This document shows, piece by piece, positions 46,515 to 56,444 of a stretch of 64,000 bases of DNA (positions within the stretch are counted from its first letter, which is position 1; each line of letters starts with the position of its first letter). The notes under the pieces were generated by a model. The model had not been told where the DNA came from and made no database searches. It was given only the letters and a program-made list of their open reading frames with translations. The translations under genes were made by a program, and so were the position numbers. The stretch comes from Novosphingobium resinovorum. GTDB lineage: Bacteria; Pseudomonadota; Alphaproteobacteria; Sphingomonadales; Sphingomonadaceae. The stretch covers positions 682,001 through 746,000 of the forward strand of contig NZ_CP017076.1 of NCBI RefSeq assembly GCF_001742225.1, in the 5' to 3' direction.

Positions 46515-47585
46515 ATGACCGACGACACGACCGAATTCTTCGGCATCCTGCACTGGAACGACTATTCCGAAGCCAGGCCGAGGCCCTTTGACGAAGTGGA
46601 TTCCGAGTTCATCGCAGCCTGCGCCCGCGCTCATGAGGACGCAGGGTTCGATCGCGTGCTCATCGCCAACTCGGCCCATCGGCCTGACAGCCTGCCCATA
46701 GCGACATGGGCAGCGGCAGCGACCTGCAGGCTCGGCTTCATGATCGCGCACCGACCCGGCTTCATCGCGCCGACAATGGCCGCGCGCATGTTCGCCATCC
46801 TCGACCGGATGAGCGGCGGGCGCTGCGGTGTCCACATCATCACCGGTGCCGACGATCAAGAACTCCACGCGGACGGCGATTACAGTACCAAGGACGACCG
46901 CTATCGCCGCAGCCACGAATACGTCGAAGTCATGCGCAAGGTCTGGTCGAGCGAGGCGCCTTTCGATCACGAGGGGGAATTCTACCAGGTGGAGGGCGCC
47001 TTCTCCCACGTTCGGCCGGACAAGGGCATCCCGGTCTTCTGGGGTGGCAGCTCGCCAGCCTCGATCGAGTACGGCACGCGCGCGGCGGACGTCTATGCGT
47101 TCCCCGGCTTCCCTGCCGCGGCCCTGAAAGAGCCCGCGCGCGACGTGCTGTCCCGCGCCCGCGCGATCGGCCGTTCACCGGCCCTGCTCACCTCCCTGCG
47201 CGTCCTCGTCGCCGACACCCCGGCGCAGGCGTGGGAACGCGCCCATGCCATTCAGGACCGGTTGATCGAGGAAGTCGTCGATAACGGCCGCTTCCCGACC
47301 AATCCGGGTGAAGGCCGCCGGGCGGCAATCGACCGGGCCAGGCAAGCCGCCAACGAGAATGCGCTGGAGGGTTTGCTCTGGGCAGGCATCACCCGCGTTC
47401 CCACCGGTCGGCCGGCGTTGGGATGCCTGGTGGGCAGCCACGATCAGGTCGCGGATGCGCTGATGGAATACCGGGAAGCCGGGTTCTCCCGGTTCATCGT
47501 CAGCGGCTATGACCCGATCCCCGACGCCCGCCTGTTCGGCGCAGAACTGATCCCCCGGGTTTGCGCACGCGCAAAGGCGCGATAG
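46515..47585 (+). CDS. LLM-class flavin-dependent monooxygenase (SsuD-like), second copy
   Basis: 356 residues. It shares segment order and many motifs with the gene at 40883: FDRVLIANSAHRPDSLPIAT, FMIAHRPGFIAPTMAARMF, GRCGVHIITGADDQELHADG, STKDDRYRRS, IPVFWGGSSPASIE and FIVSGYDPIPDARLFG. It is the last gene of the hydrolase-hydrolase-monooxygenase operon. It is presumed FMNH2-dependent with a separate reductase. Whether the two copies act on different substrates or consecutive steps cannot be seen. Confidence 0.9.
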   Translation: MTDDTTEFFGILHWNDYSEARPRPFDEVDSEFIAACARAHEDAGFDRVLIANSAHRPDSLPIATWAAAATCRLGFMIAHRPGFIAPTMAARMFAILDRMSGGRCGVHIITGADDQELHADGDYSTKDDRYRRSHEYVEVMRKVWSSEAPFDHEGEFYQVEGAFSHVRPDKGIPVFWGGSSPASIEYGTRAADVYAFPGFPAAALKEPARDVLSRARAIGRSPALLTSLRVLVADTPAQAWERAHAIQDRLIEEVVDNGRFPTNPGEGRRAAIDRARQAANENALEGLLWAGITRVPTGRPALGCLVGSHDQVADALMEYREAGFSRFIVSGYDPIPDARLFGAELIPRVCARAKAR

Positions 47586-47635
47586 CCGGAACAAAGGCCG
47601 ATCCCGTCCCTTCCTCCTGCAAAGGAGACAGAAAT

Positions 47636-47872
47636 ATGCTCGGCAAGATTTTGGGTGCAGTCGCAGGCAGTCAGGTAGCGCAACACGTGCGCGGTATCGA
47701 CGGCACCGGCGGTGCGGTCCTCGGCGTAGCCGCGACGAGCGTGCTGCGACGACTGGGGCCGGTCGGGCTCGTTGCCGCGGCGGTGGGCGGCTACGCGCTC
47801 AAGAAGCACATGGAAAAGCGGGAAGCCAGGAAAGCACCGGTCGCACCCAAGGCCGCACCCGGAAAATCCTAG
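47636..47872 (+). CDS. Small glycine/alanine-rich hydrophobic protein
   Basis: 78 residues from ATG 47636 (GGAG 8 bases upstream). It contains LGKILGAVAGSQVAQHVRG, then LRRLGPVGLVAAAVGGYALK and a Lys/Pro-rich tail. It could be weakly membrane-associated through one helix. No family recognised. It starts 50 bases after the monooxygenase operon and its stop overlaps the next minus-strand gene by 4 bases. Confidence 0.6.
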   Translation: MLGKILGAVAGSQVAQHVRGIDGTGGAVLGVAATSVLRRLGPVGLVAAAVGGYALKKHMEKREARKAPVAPKAAPGKS

Positions 47873-48267
47873 GCAGGGCCGGCCGCGCGGTGGTACTCGC
47901 TCGCCGCCTGCGGGTCCTGCACGTCATAAGCGAACCACGCCTTCTGCCCGTAGTCATAGACCTGCACCATCCCATCCTCGACCCGGGCTGCGAAGAACGT
48001 GGATGAGGCGCGATCGTAGCCTTTGACTTGCGCGCCATCGATCTCGACCGACACGAAATTCTTGTCCCCGGCGTCGTGGATTTCCGGCAGCGTCCCGCCG
48101 AATTTTACACTCCGGGCGCCGTCGAACCCCTGCAAACGGCCGTCGCGGAACTCGGCGGCGATCTGCAGGTCGCGGCCAAGAGAATGGTCGTAGAGTCCGG
48201 CGACTTTCTTGCCGGTCAGGACGGCGAAGGCGATCGCAGCGATCATCGAACGGGTATGTGCTAGCAT
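47869..48267 (-). CDS. Hypothetical exported or anchored small protein
   Basis: 132 residues from ATG 48267; ATGs at 48318 and 48246 are alternatives. A short hydrophobic N-terminus (SMIAAIAFAVLTGKKVAGLYD) suggests a signal anchor. The rest is beta-rich: LQIAAEFRDGRLQGFDGARS, VSVEIDGAQVKGYDRASSTF, then VEDGMVQVYDYGQKAWFAYDV. I do not recognise the family, though the coding signal is convincing and the region between it and the nucleosidase gene is a plausible divergent promoter. Confidence 0.65.
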   Translation of the reverse strand: MLAHTRSMIAAIAFAVLTGKKVAGLYDHSLGRDLQIAAEFRDGRLQGFDGARSVKFGGTLPEIHDAGDKNFVSVEIDGAQVKGYDRASSTFFAARVEDGMVQVYDYGQKAWFAYDVQDPQAASEYHRAAGPA

Positions 48268-48385
48268 GATGAATGCCTGACACGTCGCGGCTACTGAAAT
48301 CAAGGTGGCCTGCGACAAGCCGATTGCGCGCCGGCGTCACCTTTGCGAAAGATCGCGCCGCTACGGCAGGAATCAGGGCCGGGCG

Positions 48386-49048
48386 ATGCAGGAGCAAGTT
48401 GTGAAGCCGACGTCGATAGCGGGAATGCAGGTGCTGTTCGTCATGGCCATCGACCATGAGTACGGCCCGCATCTCAGTGCGCGGATGACGCCGCTGATGA
48501 CCGGCGTTGGTCCCGTCGAGGCCGCCATCGCGGCGACCGCGTGCCTGCAGCGTCTGGAGGCCTCGGGGCAATTGCCCGATCTGGTCGTGACCCTGGGCTC
48601 TGCCGGATCGCGGCGCTGCCGGATGGGGGAAGTCTATCAGGTCGAAAGCGTGTCATGGCGCGACATGGACGCATCGCGCCTCGGCTTCGCAAGGGGCGTC
48701 ACACCGTTCGCCGACCATCCGGCAGTTCTGCAGTTGCCCATGCTGCTCCCCGACCTGCCCCGCGCCTCGCTGTCGACCGGCGGCGATGTCATAGGCGGCG
48801 AAGACTATGCGCGGATCGACGCCGACCTCGTCGACATGGAGACTTACGCAGTGCTGCGCGCATGCCAGCGGTTCGGCGTGCCGATGATCGGCCTGCGCGG
48901 TGTCTCGGACGGCGCGGACGAACTGGAGGGCATGTCGGGCTGGACCGAACTGCTCGCGCTGCTGGACGAGCGGCTGGCGATCGCGCTCGACAAGCTGGCG
49001 GAGGTGCTTGAGCGCGGATTGGCGGATAGCCTTACCGCCAACGCCTGA
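48386..49048 (+). CDS. mtnN: 5'-methylthioadenosine/S-adenosylhomocysteine nucleosidase-like protein
   Basis: 220 residues from ATG 48386; ATG 48425 also possible. It is a phosphorylase/nucleosidase fold: FVMAIDHEYGPHL at the start, VGPVEAAIAATACLQ, VVTLGSAGSRRCRMGEVYQV and STGGDVIGGE. LVDMETYAVLRACQRFGVPM contains the ribose-binding Met-Glu pair, and LRGVSDGADE the catalytic Asp. It would cleave MTA or SAH to adenine plus the thioribose in the cytoplasm. The N-terminal catalytic Glu segment (AMxxE) is altered to AIDHEYG, so substrate range is uncertain. Confidence 0.85.
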   Translation: MQEQVVKPTSIAGMQVLFVMAIDHEYGPHLSARMTPLMTGVGPVEAAIAATACLQRLEASGQLPDLVVTLGSAGSRRCRMGEVYQVESVSWRDMDASRLGFARGVTPFADHPAVLQLPMLLPDLPRASLSTGGDVIGGEDYARIDADLVDMETYAVLRACQRFGVPMIGLRGVSDGADELEGMSGWTELLALLDERLAIALDKLAEVLERGLADSLTANA

Positions 49049-49065
49049 TCGTCGCCGAACTTACC

Positions 49066-49097
49066 TTCGTCATTCCCGCCTTCGCGGGGATGACGAA
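49066..49097. terminator. REP-type hairpin between convergent genes
   Basis: A 14-base stem (TTCGTCAT...ATGACGAA outer arms, one G-U pair) with loop CTTC lies between the nucleosidase (+) and EF-hand (-) genes. Its core is the same as the arms of the REP pair at 33105-33199. It may serve as a bidirectional terminator besides being a dispersed repeat. Confidence 0.7.
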
Positions 49098-49117
49098 AGT
49101 GTTTTATACGCTCAGTA

Positions 49118-49570
49118 TCAATACGAACCCGAAGTGTCGGTCGCATCGACGACGCCGTCGCCGTTGGTGTCAAGCCGCTCGAACATCCGCTCGCCCGAGG
49201 CATTGAACTCTTCCAGCGTCAGGTTGCCGTCCTTGTCGGTATCGAGCACGCCGAAGCGCACGTGGGCCTGCTTGACTTGGCCGTCCGGTGCCGGTTTGTC
49301 CTTGCTGAAGCGGCCGGTGAACTCGCCGACGTAGTCCGCCTCGCTCACCTTGCCGTCGCCATCGAGGTCGAAGGTGCGGTACTTGGCGGCACGGGCAGCG
49401 GCGAACTCGGCGGCGGTGACGCGGCCGTCGTGATCGGCGTCGTTCTCGCGCAGGAAGGCTTCCTTGCCGTGGCCGGGCGCGGCGCGGCGCTCTTCGGTAG
49501 ACTGGGCAAGCGCGCCCTGGCTGGCTGTGAGGGCGAGAACGAGCCCTGCGATAAAGTGAGTCTTGGTCAT
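49118..49570 (-). CDS. Periplasmic EF-hand calcium-binding protein
   Basis: 150 residues from ATG 49570 (GGAG 6 bases upstream). The signal peptide ends at QGALAQ. Four EF-hand-type loops follow: DADHDGRVTAAE, DLDGDGKVSEAD, DTDKDGNLTLEE and DTNGDGVVDATD, all with the expected acidic ligands in positions 1, 3, 5 and 12 or close to it. It probably binds calcium in the periplasm. It is the last gene of the receptor-TonB-DUF4198 group, 29 bases after the DUF4198 gene. Confidence 0.9.
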   Translation of the reverse strand: MTKTHFIAGLVLALTASQGALAQSTEERRAAPGHGKEAFLRENDADHDGRVTAAEFAAARAAKYRTFDLDGDGKVSEADYVGEFTGRFSKDKPAPDGQVKQAHVRFGVLDTDKDGNLTLEEFNASGERMFERLDTNGDGVVDATDTSGSY

Positions 49571-49599
49571 GGTCTTCTCCGTTGAACTGGAAATCGGGA

Positions 49600-50412
49600 T
49601 CACTCTTCGACCTGGAACGTAAGCGAGGTCGTGTAGCTGCGCTCGTCGGTGCCGGAGCCGGCGGGCGCCTCGGCGCGGTGGCGGGTCATCAGGACGTACG
49701 TGCCGGGGCGGTCGAACTTGATGACGGCCTTGCCCTGCGCGTCGGTCCTGACCTGACGGTGGCTGACCGCCTCCTCATAGTCCGCGCCGCCCCGGTCCAG
49801 CTCCAGTTCCTGCGCGGCCATCGGCTTGCCGTCGAACAGTACATTGAGCGTGAACGGGGTGTCGAGATAGAGTTCGCTGGGATGCGTCACCGGCTGGATG
49901 CGCAGGCGCCCGATCGCGACGTCGACGGGCGCGCGGGTCGGCTGCTTCTTGGAGACATAGGCGTCGGCGACGGTCTCGGTCTGGCTGGTGCGGACTTGCG
50001 CGGCGTCCTTGGGCACTTCGCCGTGGACCGGCTGCCACTTGCCGCCGACCAACGCGCTCCTGCCCACCCGGCCGAGACGCACGCCCGTGGTGAAGCGATA
50101 AGTCCCCTCGGCATCGAGCGCGCTTTCCAGCACCACCATCTGCTTGAGCGGGGTGATCGACTGGAAGCTGCCGCGCGATCCGTCCGGCAGGATGACGTGA
50201 TAGTCGCTGGCATCGACCGGCACTTCGGGACGGAAGAACTTCTCGCCGAAAGCCGATTCCACCGTCACCATCTTCTCGGTGTTGCCCGCGAAGAACTTGG
50301 GCAGGAGGTAGGAGGTGTGCGCGAGCGCGGCGCCGGGAGCGATGCTGACGGCGCACAACAGCGCGGCGATGCCTGGGGCAAGTCTGGTCATGGTCGAAGC
50401 AGTCCTCATCAT
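49600..50412 (-). CDS. DUF4198 periplasmic protein
   Basis: 270 residues. A signal peptide ends APGAALAHTS, so the mature chain begins near HTSYLLPKFF, typical of DUF4198 proteins, which are annotated in some genomes as nickel or cobalt uptake-associated. Beta-rich domains follow, with TPFTLNVLFDGKPMAAQELE and KFDRPGTYVLMTRHRAEAP. It overlaps the tonB gene by 4 bases, so it is part of the receptor operon. A role in presenting a metal or carbohydrate ligand is inference. Confidence 0.87.
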   Translation of the reverse strand: MMRTASTMTRLAPGIAALLCAVSIAPGAALAHTSYLLPKFFAGNTEKMVTVESAFGEKFFRPEVPVDASDYHVILPDGSRGSFQSITPLKQMVVLESALDAEGTYRFTTGVRLGRVGRSALVGGKWQPVHGEVPKDAAQVRTSQTETVADAYVSKKQPTRAPVDVAIGRLRIQPVTHPSELYLDTPFTLNVLFDGKPMAAQELELDRGGADYEEAVSHRQVRTDAQGKAVIKFDRPGTYVLMTRHRAEAPAGSGTDERSYTTSLTFQVEE

Positions 50413-51215
50413 TGTCCGGTGATCTCGAAAGTGAAGCTGTGCGCCTCGCCGTCCGGCGGGCGCGGGAAAGGCGATGCCCGGCGGACCAGAGCCATCGCCT
50501 CGTGATCGAAGCGCGAGGAGCCTGATGTGCGCGCCACGCGGATCGCGCGCGCGGCGCCGCCGGGCTCGACGGTGAAGGCGATCAGTGCCTCGCCGGCGCC
50601 GATGGTGTTGCCGCGCTGGTAGCGTTTCAGATGCTGGTAGACGCGGCCGCTGAAATTGCTGACGGCGGAATTGCCCGCCTGATCGGTGTTGCCGCCGCCG
50701 CTGCCGCCCTTCCCCTGAGCCTCCGCCGCGCTTTCCGCCGCCCGCGCCTGCGGACCGGGTGCAGTGGCGGCCGGAGTGACGAACGCGGCTGCGGGGATCA
50801 GCTTGGCCACAGGCAACTGCCGCGTCGTCGTCGCGGCCGTACCTTCACCCGTGCGCCCCTGCCCGCCGCCGCCTGCCTGCGCCGCCGGTTGCGGCAGGGG
50901 CTGCGCAGCGGGCCGAGCCTCTGCGACTACCGCCTGCGAAGGAACTTCGGCAGGCGGCGTCACCGCGCGTTCCTGAGGCTGTTGTGCCTCGGCCAGCGGC
51001 TGCATCTTCGGGCCTGGTCCGCCCTCGCGCATGGACAGATCGATGCTGACGAGGCGGGAGCGGGTGCCCCCTTCCACCAGCACCGTCTCACCCCAGGTGA
51101 AGACCAGCAGGGCCGCCACGATCGCGTGCGCGGTGACCGAGGCGGCCATGGCGTTCAGGTCGATCCGCGCAAACGGACCTGTCCCGAACTCGGATCTGCC
51201 CATCCAGTAAGCCAT
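50409..51215 (-). CDS. TonB-family energy transducer
   Basis: 268 residues. A cytoplasmic N-terminus precedes a membrane helix (ASVTAHAIVAALLVFTW), a Pro/Ala/Gln-rich periplasmic spacer (about 60-180) and a TonB C-terminal domain with VYQHLKRYQRGNTIGAGEAL, FTVEPGGAARAIRV and FDHEAMALVRRASPFPRPP. It couples proton motive force to the cognate receptor. It lies 16 bases after the receptor gene and overlaps the DUF4198 gene. It serves as an intact comparison for the broken tonB at 26062. Confidence 0.9.
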   Translation of the reverse strand: MAYWMGRSEFGTGPFARIDLNAMAASVTAHAIVAALLVFTWGETVLVEGGTRSRLVSIDLSMREGGPGPKMQPLAEAQQPQERAVTPPAEVPSQAVVAEARPAAQPLPQPAAQAGGGGQGRTGEGTAATTTRQLPVAKLIPAAAFVTPAATAPGPQARAAESAAEAQGKGGSGGGNTDQAGNSAVSNFSGRVYQHLKRYQRGNTIGAGEALIAFTVEPGGAARAIRVARTSGSSRFDHEAMALVRRASPFPRPPDGEAHSFTFEITGQ

Positions 51216-51231
51216 GTCCGCCTCGCCCCCC

Positions 51232-53223
51232 TTAGAACATTTTCGAGAGGGCGGCCTTGAAGTTGCGCCCCACCGCCGGGCGCGTGGACAGCGCCGACTG
51301 GTAATAGGTGTCGAAGATGTTCTCGACGCTCAGGCGCAGCGCGACGTTCTCGAAGATACCGCCGCTCGGCGTGATCGTGGCGCGCAGATTGTGGACATCG
51401 AAGCCCTTGTGCTCGGTGCCGTTGATATCGAGATCTTCGGCGAGGGTCGTCTCCCAGCGCACGTCCAGCAGCTTTCCAAAGCGCTTGCCCGCCGAGAGCA
51501 TGTAGGTCTTCTGCGGCAGGTTGGTCCAGTCGTCGATCACGCCGGTGGTGCGCAAACGCTGGCCGTCCGGGATGGTGGCGTTGAAGTCAAAGTAGATTCC
51601 GCTGGCGGTGGCGTAGGACGCCTCGATCTCGAAGCCGTCGAGATAGACCTCGCGCACGCCCGAGTAGGCGGTGTTGTCAGTCAGCTCGGTGTCGTAGTAG
51701 TTGACCTTGATCGCAAGGTGATCGCCCTTGCCGAGCAGATCGGTGCGATCGAACGAGCCGCCCGCTTCCCAGGTGCGGCTCTTTTCCGGCTGGTTCATGT
51801 ACGTGGCGTTGTCGAGGTCGTCGATGATCGGCAGGTTGCGCGTGCGCGCCCAGCTGCCGAACGCAGCCAGACCGAACGGCAGCTCGTAGCGGGCGGAGAC
51901 GCCGCCCATCCACGCCGTATTGTTGTAGGATACGGGCGTGCCGGTGCGGTTGGATTTGACGTTCGAGGTCTCCCAGCGGATCGCCGGGCTCAGCGTGAAG
52001 CCCTTGAACAGGCCGATCTCGTCCACCGCGAAGGCGGCCATGCGGTTGTCGGTGCCGCCCGGCGCGCTGCTGGCGTCGGCGCGCTTCTTGTGGATGTACT
52101 CGACGCCGAAGTGCAGGTTGTGATGGATCGGCCCGGTCGAGAACAGCGCAGCGTTCTTGAGCGTGATCTTCGAGGTCTCGTAGCGGTGGTCGGCATTGAG
52201 CACCGGCGAGATCGCGACGCCCACGGCGCTCTGGTCGATCTCCTGATTGGCGTACGTGTACAGCAGCTGGAGATTGACCGCGTCGTTGTCGACCGGCTTG
52301 TAGGCGTAGGACACCGTCAGCACCTGGCTCTTGGTGTCGCGGTCGACGTTGCCGAACACGCCCGCCGTAGTGCCGAAGCTGTCGTAGGGGACGTCCCGGT
52401 CGCTGGTGGTGGTCTGGTTGAAGCTGGCGGCGATGGTATGGGCGTTGTCGGCGCCGAAGTGGAATGCGCCTTTCACCAGGAAGCTGGGCAGCTTGAAGCT
52501 GCTGTTGCCGATGTCGTCGCCGTGGCCGTCCTGCTGCGTGCTCTGGGTGCGCCAGGTGTAGTTCGCGAGGAACTCGAACTGCTCGGTCGGCATTGCCGCA
52601 ACGGTGGTGGAGGTCGCGAAGCCGTTGCCGTTGGTCTGGCCCGAGACGGTCTGACTGGCGGTGATGCCGGTCTTGCCGTGGAGGACGGTGGCCGCATCGT
52701 TGGTTTCCAGCAGGACGACACCGCCGATGATCCCCGAGCCCCACTCGAAGCTGCCCACGGTGCCGCGGATCACCTGCGCGTGCTTGTAGAGCAGCGGGTC
52801 GGTGAACAGCTGCGTGCCGACGCGATAGATTTCTTCCGAGCCCGTGGTGGCGCCGTCGACGACGAAAGCGACCTTCTGGTCGGTGCCATAGGTGCCGTTG
52901 GCGCCGAAGCCGCGGATGTTGATGCCCGAGCCGATCGGGGTCGATCCGTTGATGAGCGTGACGCCCGGCACGGAGTCCAGCAGTTCGGCGATGGTGGAGG
53001 CCTGTCGGTCCTCGATCTCCTTGCGGTCGATCACGGTGATCGGCGTCGCGGTGTCGGTCTGGATGGCGCGGGTGCTCTCGCCGATGTCGATGGTGCCGAG
53101 GAATTCACCGGCCTGCGTGTTCTTGTCGGTGGCGGCAGCGTCCTGCGCATGGGCCGGAGCGGCGACGAAGAAGGCAATGGCGGACACCCCGCCAAGCGCG
53201 CGGGCGGCAAAACTACGAAGCAT
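51232..53223 (-). CDS. TonB-dependent outer-membrane receptor, metal or haem type
   Basis: 663 residues from ATG 53223 (AAGGGG 8 bases upstream). The signal peptide ends APAHAQ. The plug domain has TPITVIDRKEIEDRQASTIA, LDSVPGVTLINGSTPIGSGI and FVVDGATTGSEEIYRVGTQL. The barrel ends NFKAALSKMF with a C-terminal Phe. Its moderate length and TonB/DUF4198 partners suggest uptake of a metal complex or haem rather than a polysaccharide. A 25-base near-palindrome lies 15 bases upstream of the start, consistent with Fur-type control. Confidence 0.92.
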   Translation of the reverse strand: MLRSFAARALGGVSAIAFFVAAPAHAQDAAATDKNTQAGEFLGTIDIGESTRAIQTDTATPITVIDRKEIEDRQASTIAELLDSVPGVTLINGSTPIGSGINIRGFGANGTYGTDQKVAFVVDGATTGSEEIYRVGTQLFTDPLLYKHAQVIRGTVGSFEWGSGIIGGVVLLETNDAATVLHGKTGITASQTVSGQTNGNGFATSTTVAAMPTEQFEFLANYTWRTQSTQQDGHGDDIGNSSFKLPSFLVKGAFHFGADNAHTIAASFNQTTTSDRDVPYDSFGTTAGVFGNVDRDTKSQVLTVSYAYKPVDNDAVNLQLLYTYANQEIDQSAVGVAISPVLNADHRYETSKITLKNAALFSTGPIHHNLHFGVEYIHKKRADASSAPGGTDNRMAAFAVDEIGLFKGFTLSPAIRWETSNVKSNRTGTPVSYNNTAWMGGVSARYELPFGLAAFGSWARTRNLPIIDDLDNATYMNQPEKSRTWEAGGSFDRTDLLGKGDHLAIKVNYYDTELTDNTAYSGVREVYLDGFEIEASYATASGIYFDFNATIPDGQRLRTTGVIDDWTNLPQKTYMLSAGKRFGKLLDVRWETTLAEDLDINGTEHKGFDVHNLRATITPSGGIFENVALRLSVENIFDTYYQSALSTRPAVGRNFKAALSKMF

Positions 53224-53238
53224 AATTGTTTCCCCTTC

Positions 53239-53263
53239 GCTAATGCGAATCGTATGCATTAGC
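53239..53263. promoter_or_regulatory. Candidate Fur-type operator upstream of the TonB receptor operon
   Basis: Perfect 8-base arms GCTAATGC/GCATTAGC flank a 9-base centre GAATCGTAT, 15 bases before the receptor start. Size and AT-rich GAAT core resemble Fur boxes of proteobacteria. Another metal regulator would also fit. Confidence 0.55.
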
Positions 53264-53355
53264 AGAAAGGGCAATTGCGCAGCTTGACTGTTACGTAAAG
53301 GACTTTTTTCGAATTTCGTCCGGCGGACCTCGAAAGATCGCGAATGACATGACGA

Positions 53356-53390
53356 AACCGCCCCGGAAGCGGCATGCTTCCGGGGCGGTT
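53356..53390 (-). terminator. Strong hairpin downstream of ssb
   Basis: A perfect 15-base stem (arms AACCGCCCCGGAAGC and its complement) with loop GGCAT lies 44 bases after the ssb stop. On the minus strand it runs into GGTTTCG, a very short T-run, so termination is likely but not classical. Confidence 0.7.
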
Positions 53391-53433
53391 CGTAACAACT
53401 GCCAACTTCTCGCCGACGTGCGGCGAGAGATGG

Positions 53434-54036
53434 TCAGAACGGGATATCGTCGTCGAGGTCGTCGCCGAAGCCGCCGCCGGAACCGCCGGACGAGCCGCCC
53501 GAGGAACCGCCAGTGCGGCCCCATTCGCTGCCGCCCGAAGAACCACCGGAGGAACCGCCGCCCCATTCGTCACCGCCGCGCGATGCTCCGCCCGAGCGCT
53601 GGCCGCCGCCGAAGCCGCCGCCCGAGGAACCACCCTCGCTCCAGCCGCCCCCGCCGCTGCGCTGACCACCGCTGCCGCCGCCCGGCGCACCGTCGAGCAT
53701 GGTCAGCACGCCGCCGACGCCGCCGACCGAGACTTCGGTGGTGTAACGGTCATTGCCGTTCTGGTCCTGCCACTTGCGGGTGCGCAGCTGGCCTTCGATG
53801 TAGACCTTCGAGCCCTTGCGCAGGAACCGCTCGGCGACGCCGACGAGGCCGTCGGACTGGAGTACGACCGAGTGCCATTCGGTACGCTCCTTGCGCTCGC
53901 CGGTGGCGCGGTCCTTCCAGCTTTCGGAGGTCGCGATGCGCAGATTGGCGATGCGGCCGCCGTTCTGGAACGACTTGACCTCGGGGTCGGCCCCGAGGTT
54001 GCCGACGATGATGACCTTGTTGACGCTGCCTGCCAT
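53434..54036 (-). CDS. ssb: Single-stranded DNA-binding protein
   Basis: 200 residues. An OB fold covers 1-115 ([75 protein letters not shown]). A long Gly/Ser-rich linker (about 120-190) and the acidic tip DDLDDDIPF, which binds partner proteins, follow. It protects single-stranded DNA in replication and repair. The linker is longer and more Gly-rich than in E. coli but ordinary for alphaproteobacteria. Confidence 0.97.
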   Translation of the reverse strand: MAGSVNKVIIVGNLGADPEVKSFQNGGRIANLRIATSESWKDRATGERKERTEWHSVVLQSDGLVGVAERFLRKGSKVYIEGQLRTRKWQDQNGNDRYTTEVSVGGVGGVLTMLDGAPGGGSGGQRSGGGGWSEGGSSGGGFGGGQRSGGASRGGDEWGGGSSGGSSGGSEWGRTGGSSGGSSGGSGGGFGDDLDDDIPF

Positions 54037-54185
54037 GCGGGAATCGCTTTCCTTCGAAATCTGGCGGATGGGTTAGCCCAAGCCGGGGCACCGATGCGAG
54101 TCCGGCAGGCCGCCTTTTCTACAATTGTAATGTTCCGGAGAGTGCCCACCCCGTTCGGCTAGGCGATAAATCGCCAAGCCTGCCG

Positions 54186-54244
54186 ACCCTCCCGCAAGCG
54201 GGAGGGTAAGGCCTATTTTTCTCCCCTCCCGGTTGCGGGAGGGG
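54186..54244. repeat. Paired CCCTCCC hairpins between feoB and ssb
   Basis: Two consecutive hairpins, 54186-54207 (10-base stem ACCCTCCCGC/GCGGGAGGGT) and 54223-54244 (CCCCTCCCG/CGGGAGGGG), share the CCCTCCCG core and are separated by a stretch including TATTTTT. They resemble dispersed intergenic repeats. The T-run would make the first a terminator only on the plus strand, where no gene precedes it. Confidence 0.6.
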
Positions 54245-54265
54245 CCGGGGGTGGGCCTTGAAACG

Positions 54266-56106
<1,841 letters not shown>

Positions 56107-56110
<4 letters not shown>

Positions 56111-56346
56111 AGTTCCTCGACCTCCATCGCGGCGGCATGGGCGCGGCGCACGGCCACGGTCATGCGGCCCACGGTAATGGCGATGGGGTCGCGCCCGCCC
56201 AGGATGCCGCGATGCGACACCGCAATCCTGGCGCCCTCCTCCAAGCCCAGGGCACGGAGCCGCCGCGCCTCTTCCTGGACGAGCGCGGGCCAGTGCACGG
56301 CGACGATGCGCGCGGACCGGCCGATAGGAAGCATATCGAGAGTCAT
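56107..56346 (-). CDS. feoA: FeoA iron transport accessory protein
   Basis: 79 residues from ATG 56346. It is an SH3-like small domain: MTLDMLPIGRSARIVAVHW, RRLRALGLEEGARIAVSHR, then DPIAITVGRMTVAVRRAHA. It modulates FeoB. The ribosome binding site is poor and the frame is open upstream, but the upstream translation is repeat-derived and unlike FeoA. A candidate Fur site lies 28 bases upstream. Confidence 0.93.
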
Positions 56347-56374
56347 GGTGGCGCGGTGCCAGATAACACCCTTA

Positions 56375-56393
56375 ATTGCAACCGGATCGCAAT
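56375..56393. promoter_or_regulatory. Candidate Fur-type operator upstream of feoAB
   Basis: The 19-base ATTGCAACCGGATCGCAAT has 5-base inverted arms ATTGC/GCAAT, 28 bases before feoA. Its size and GC-AAT arms resemble the palindrome at 53239-53263, and feoAB is a classic Fur target. Confidence 0.5.
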
Positions 56394-56444
56394 AGCGGAA
56401 CCAAGGGTTTTCGCAGGGGAAAGGATTTGAAACGATACCTGCCA

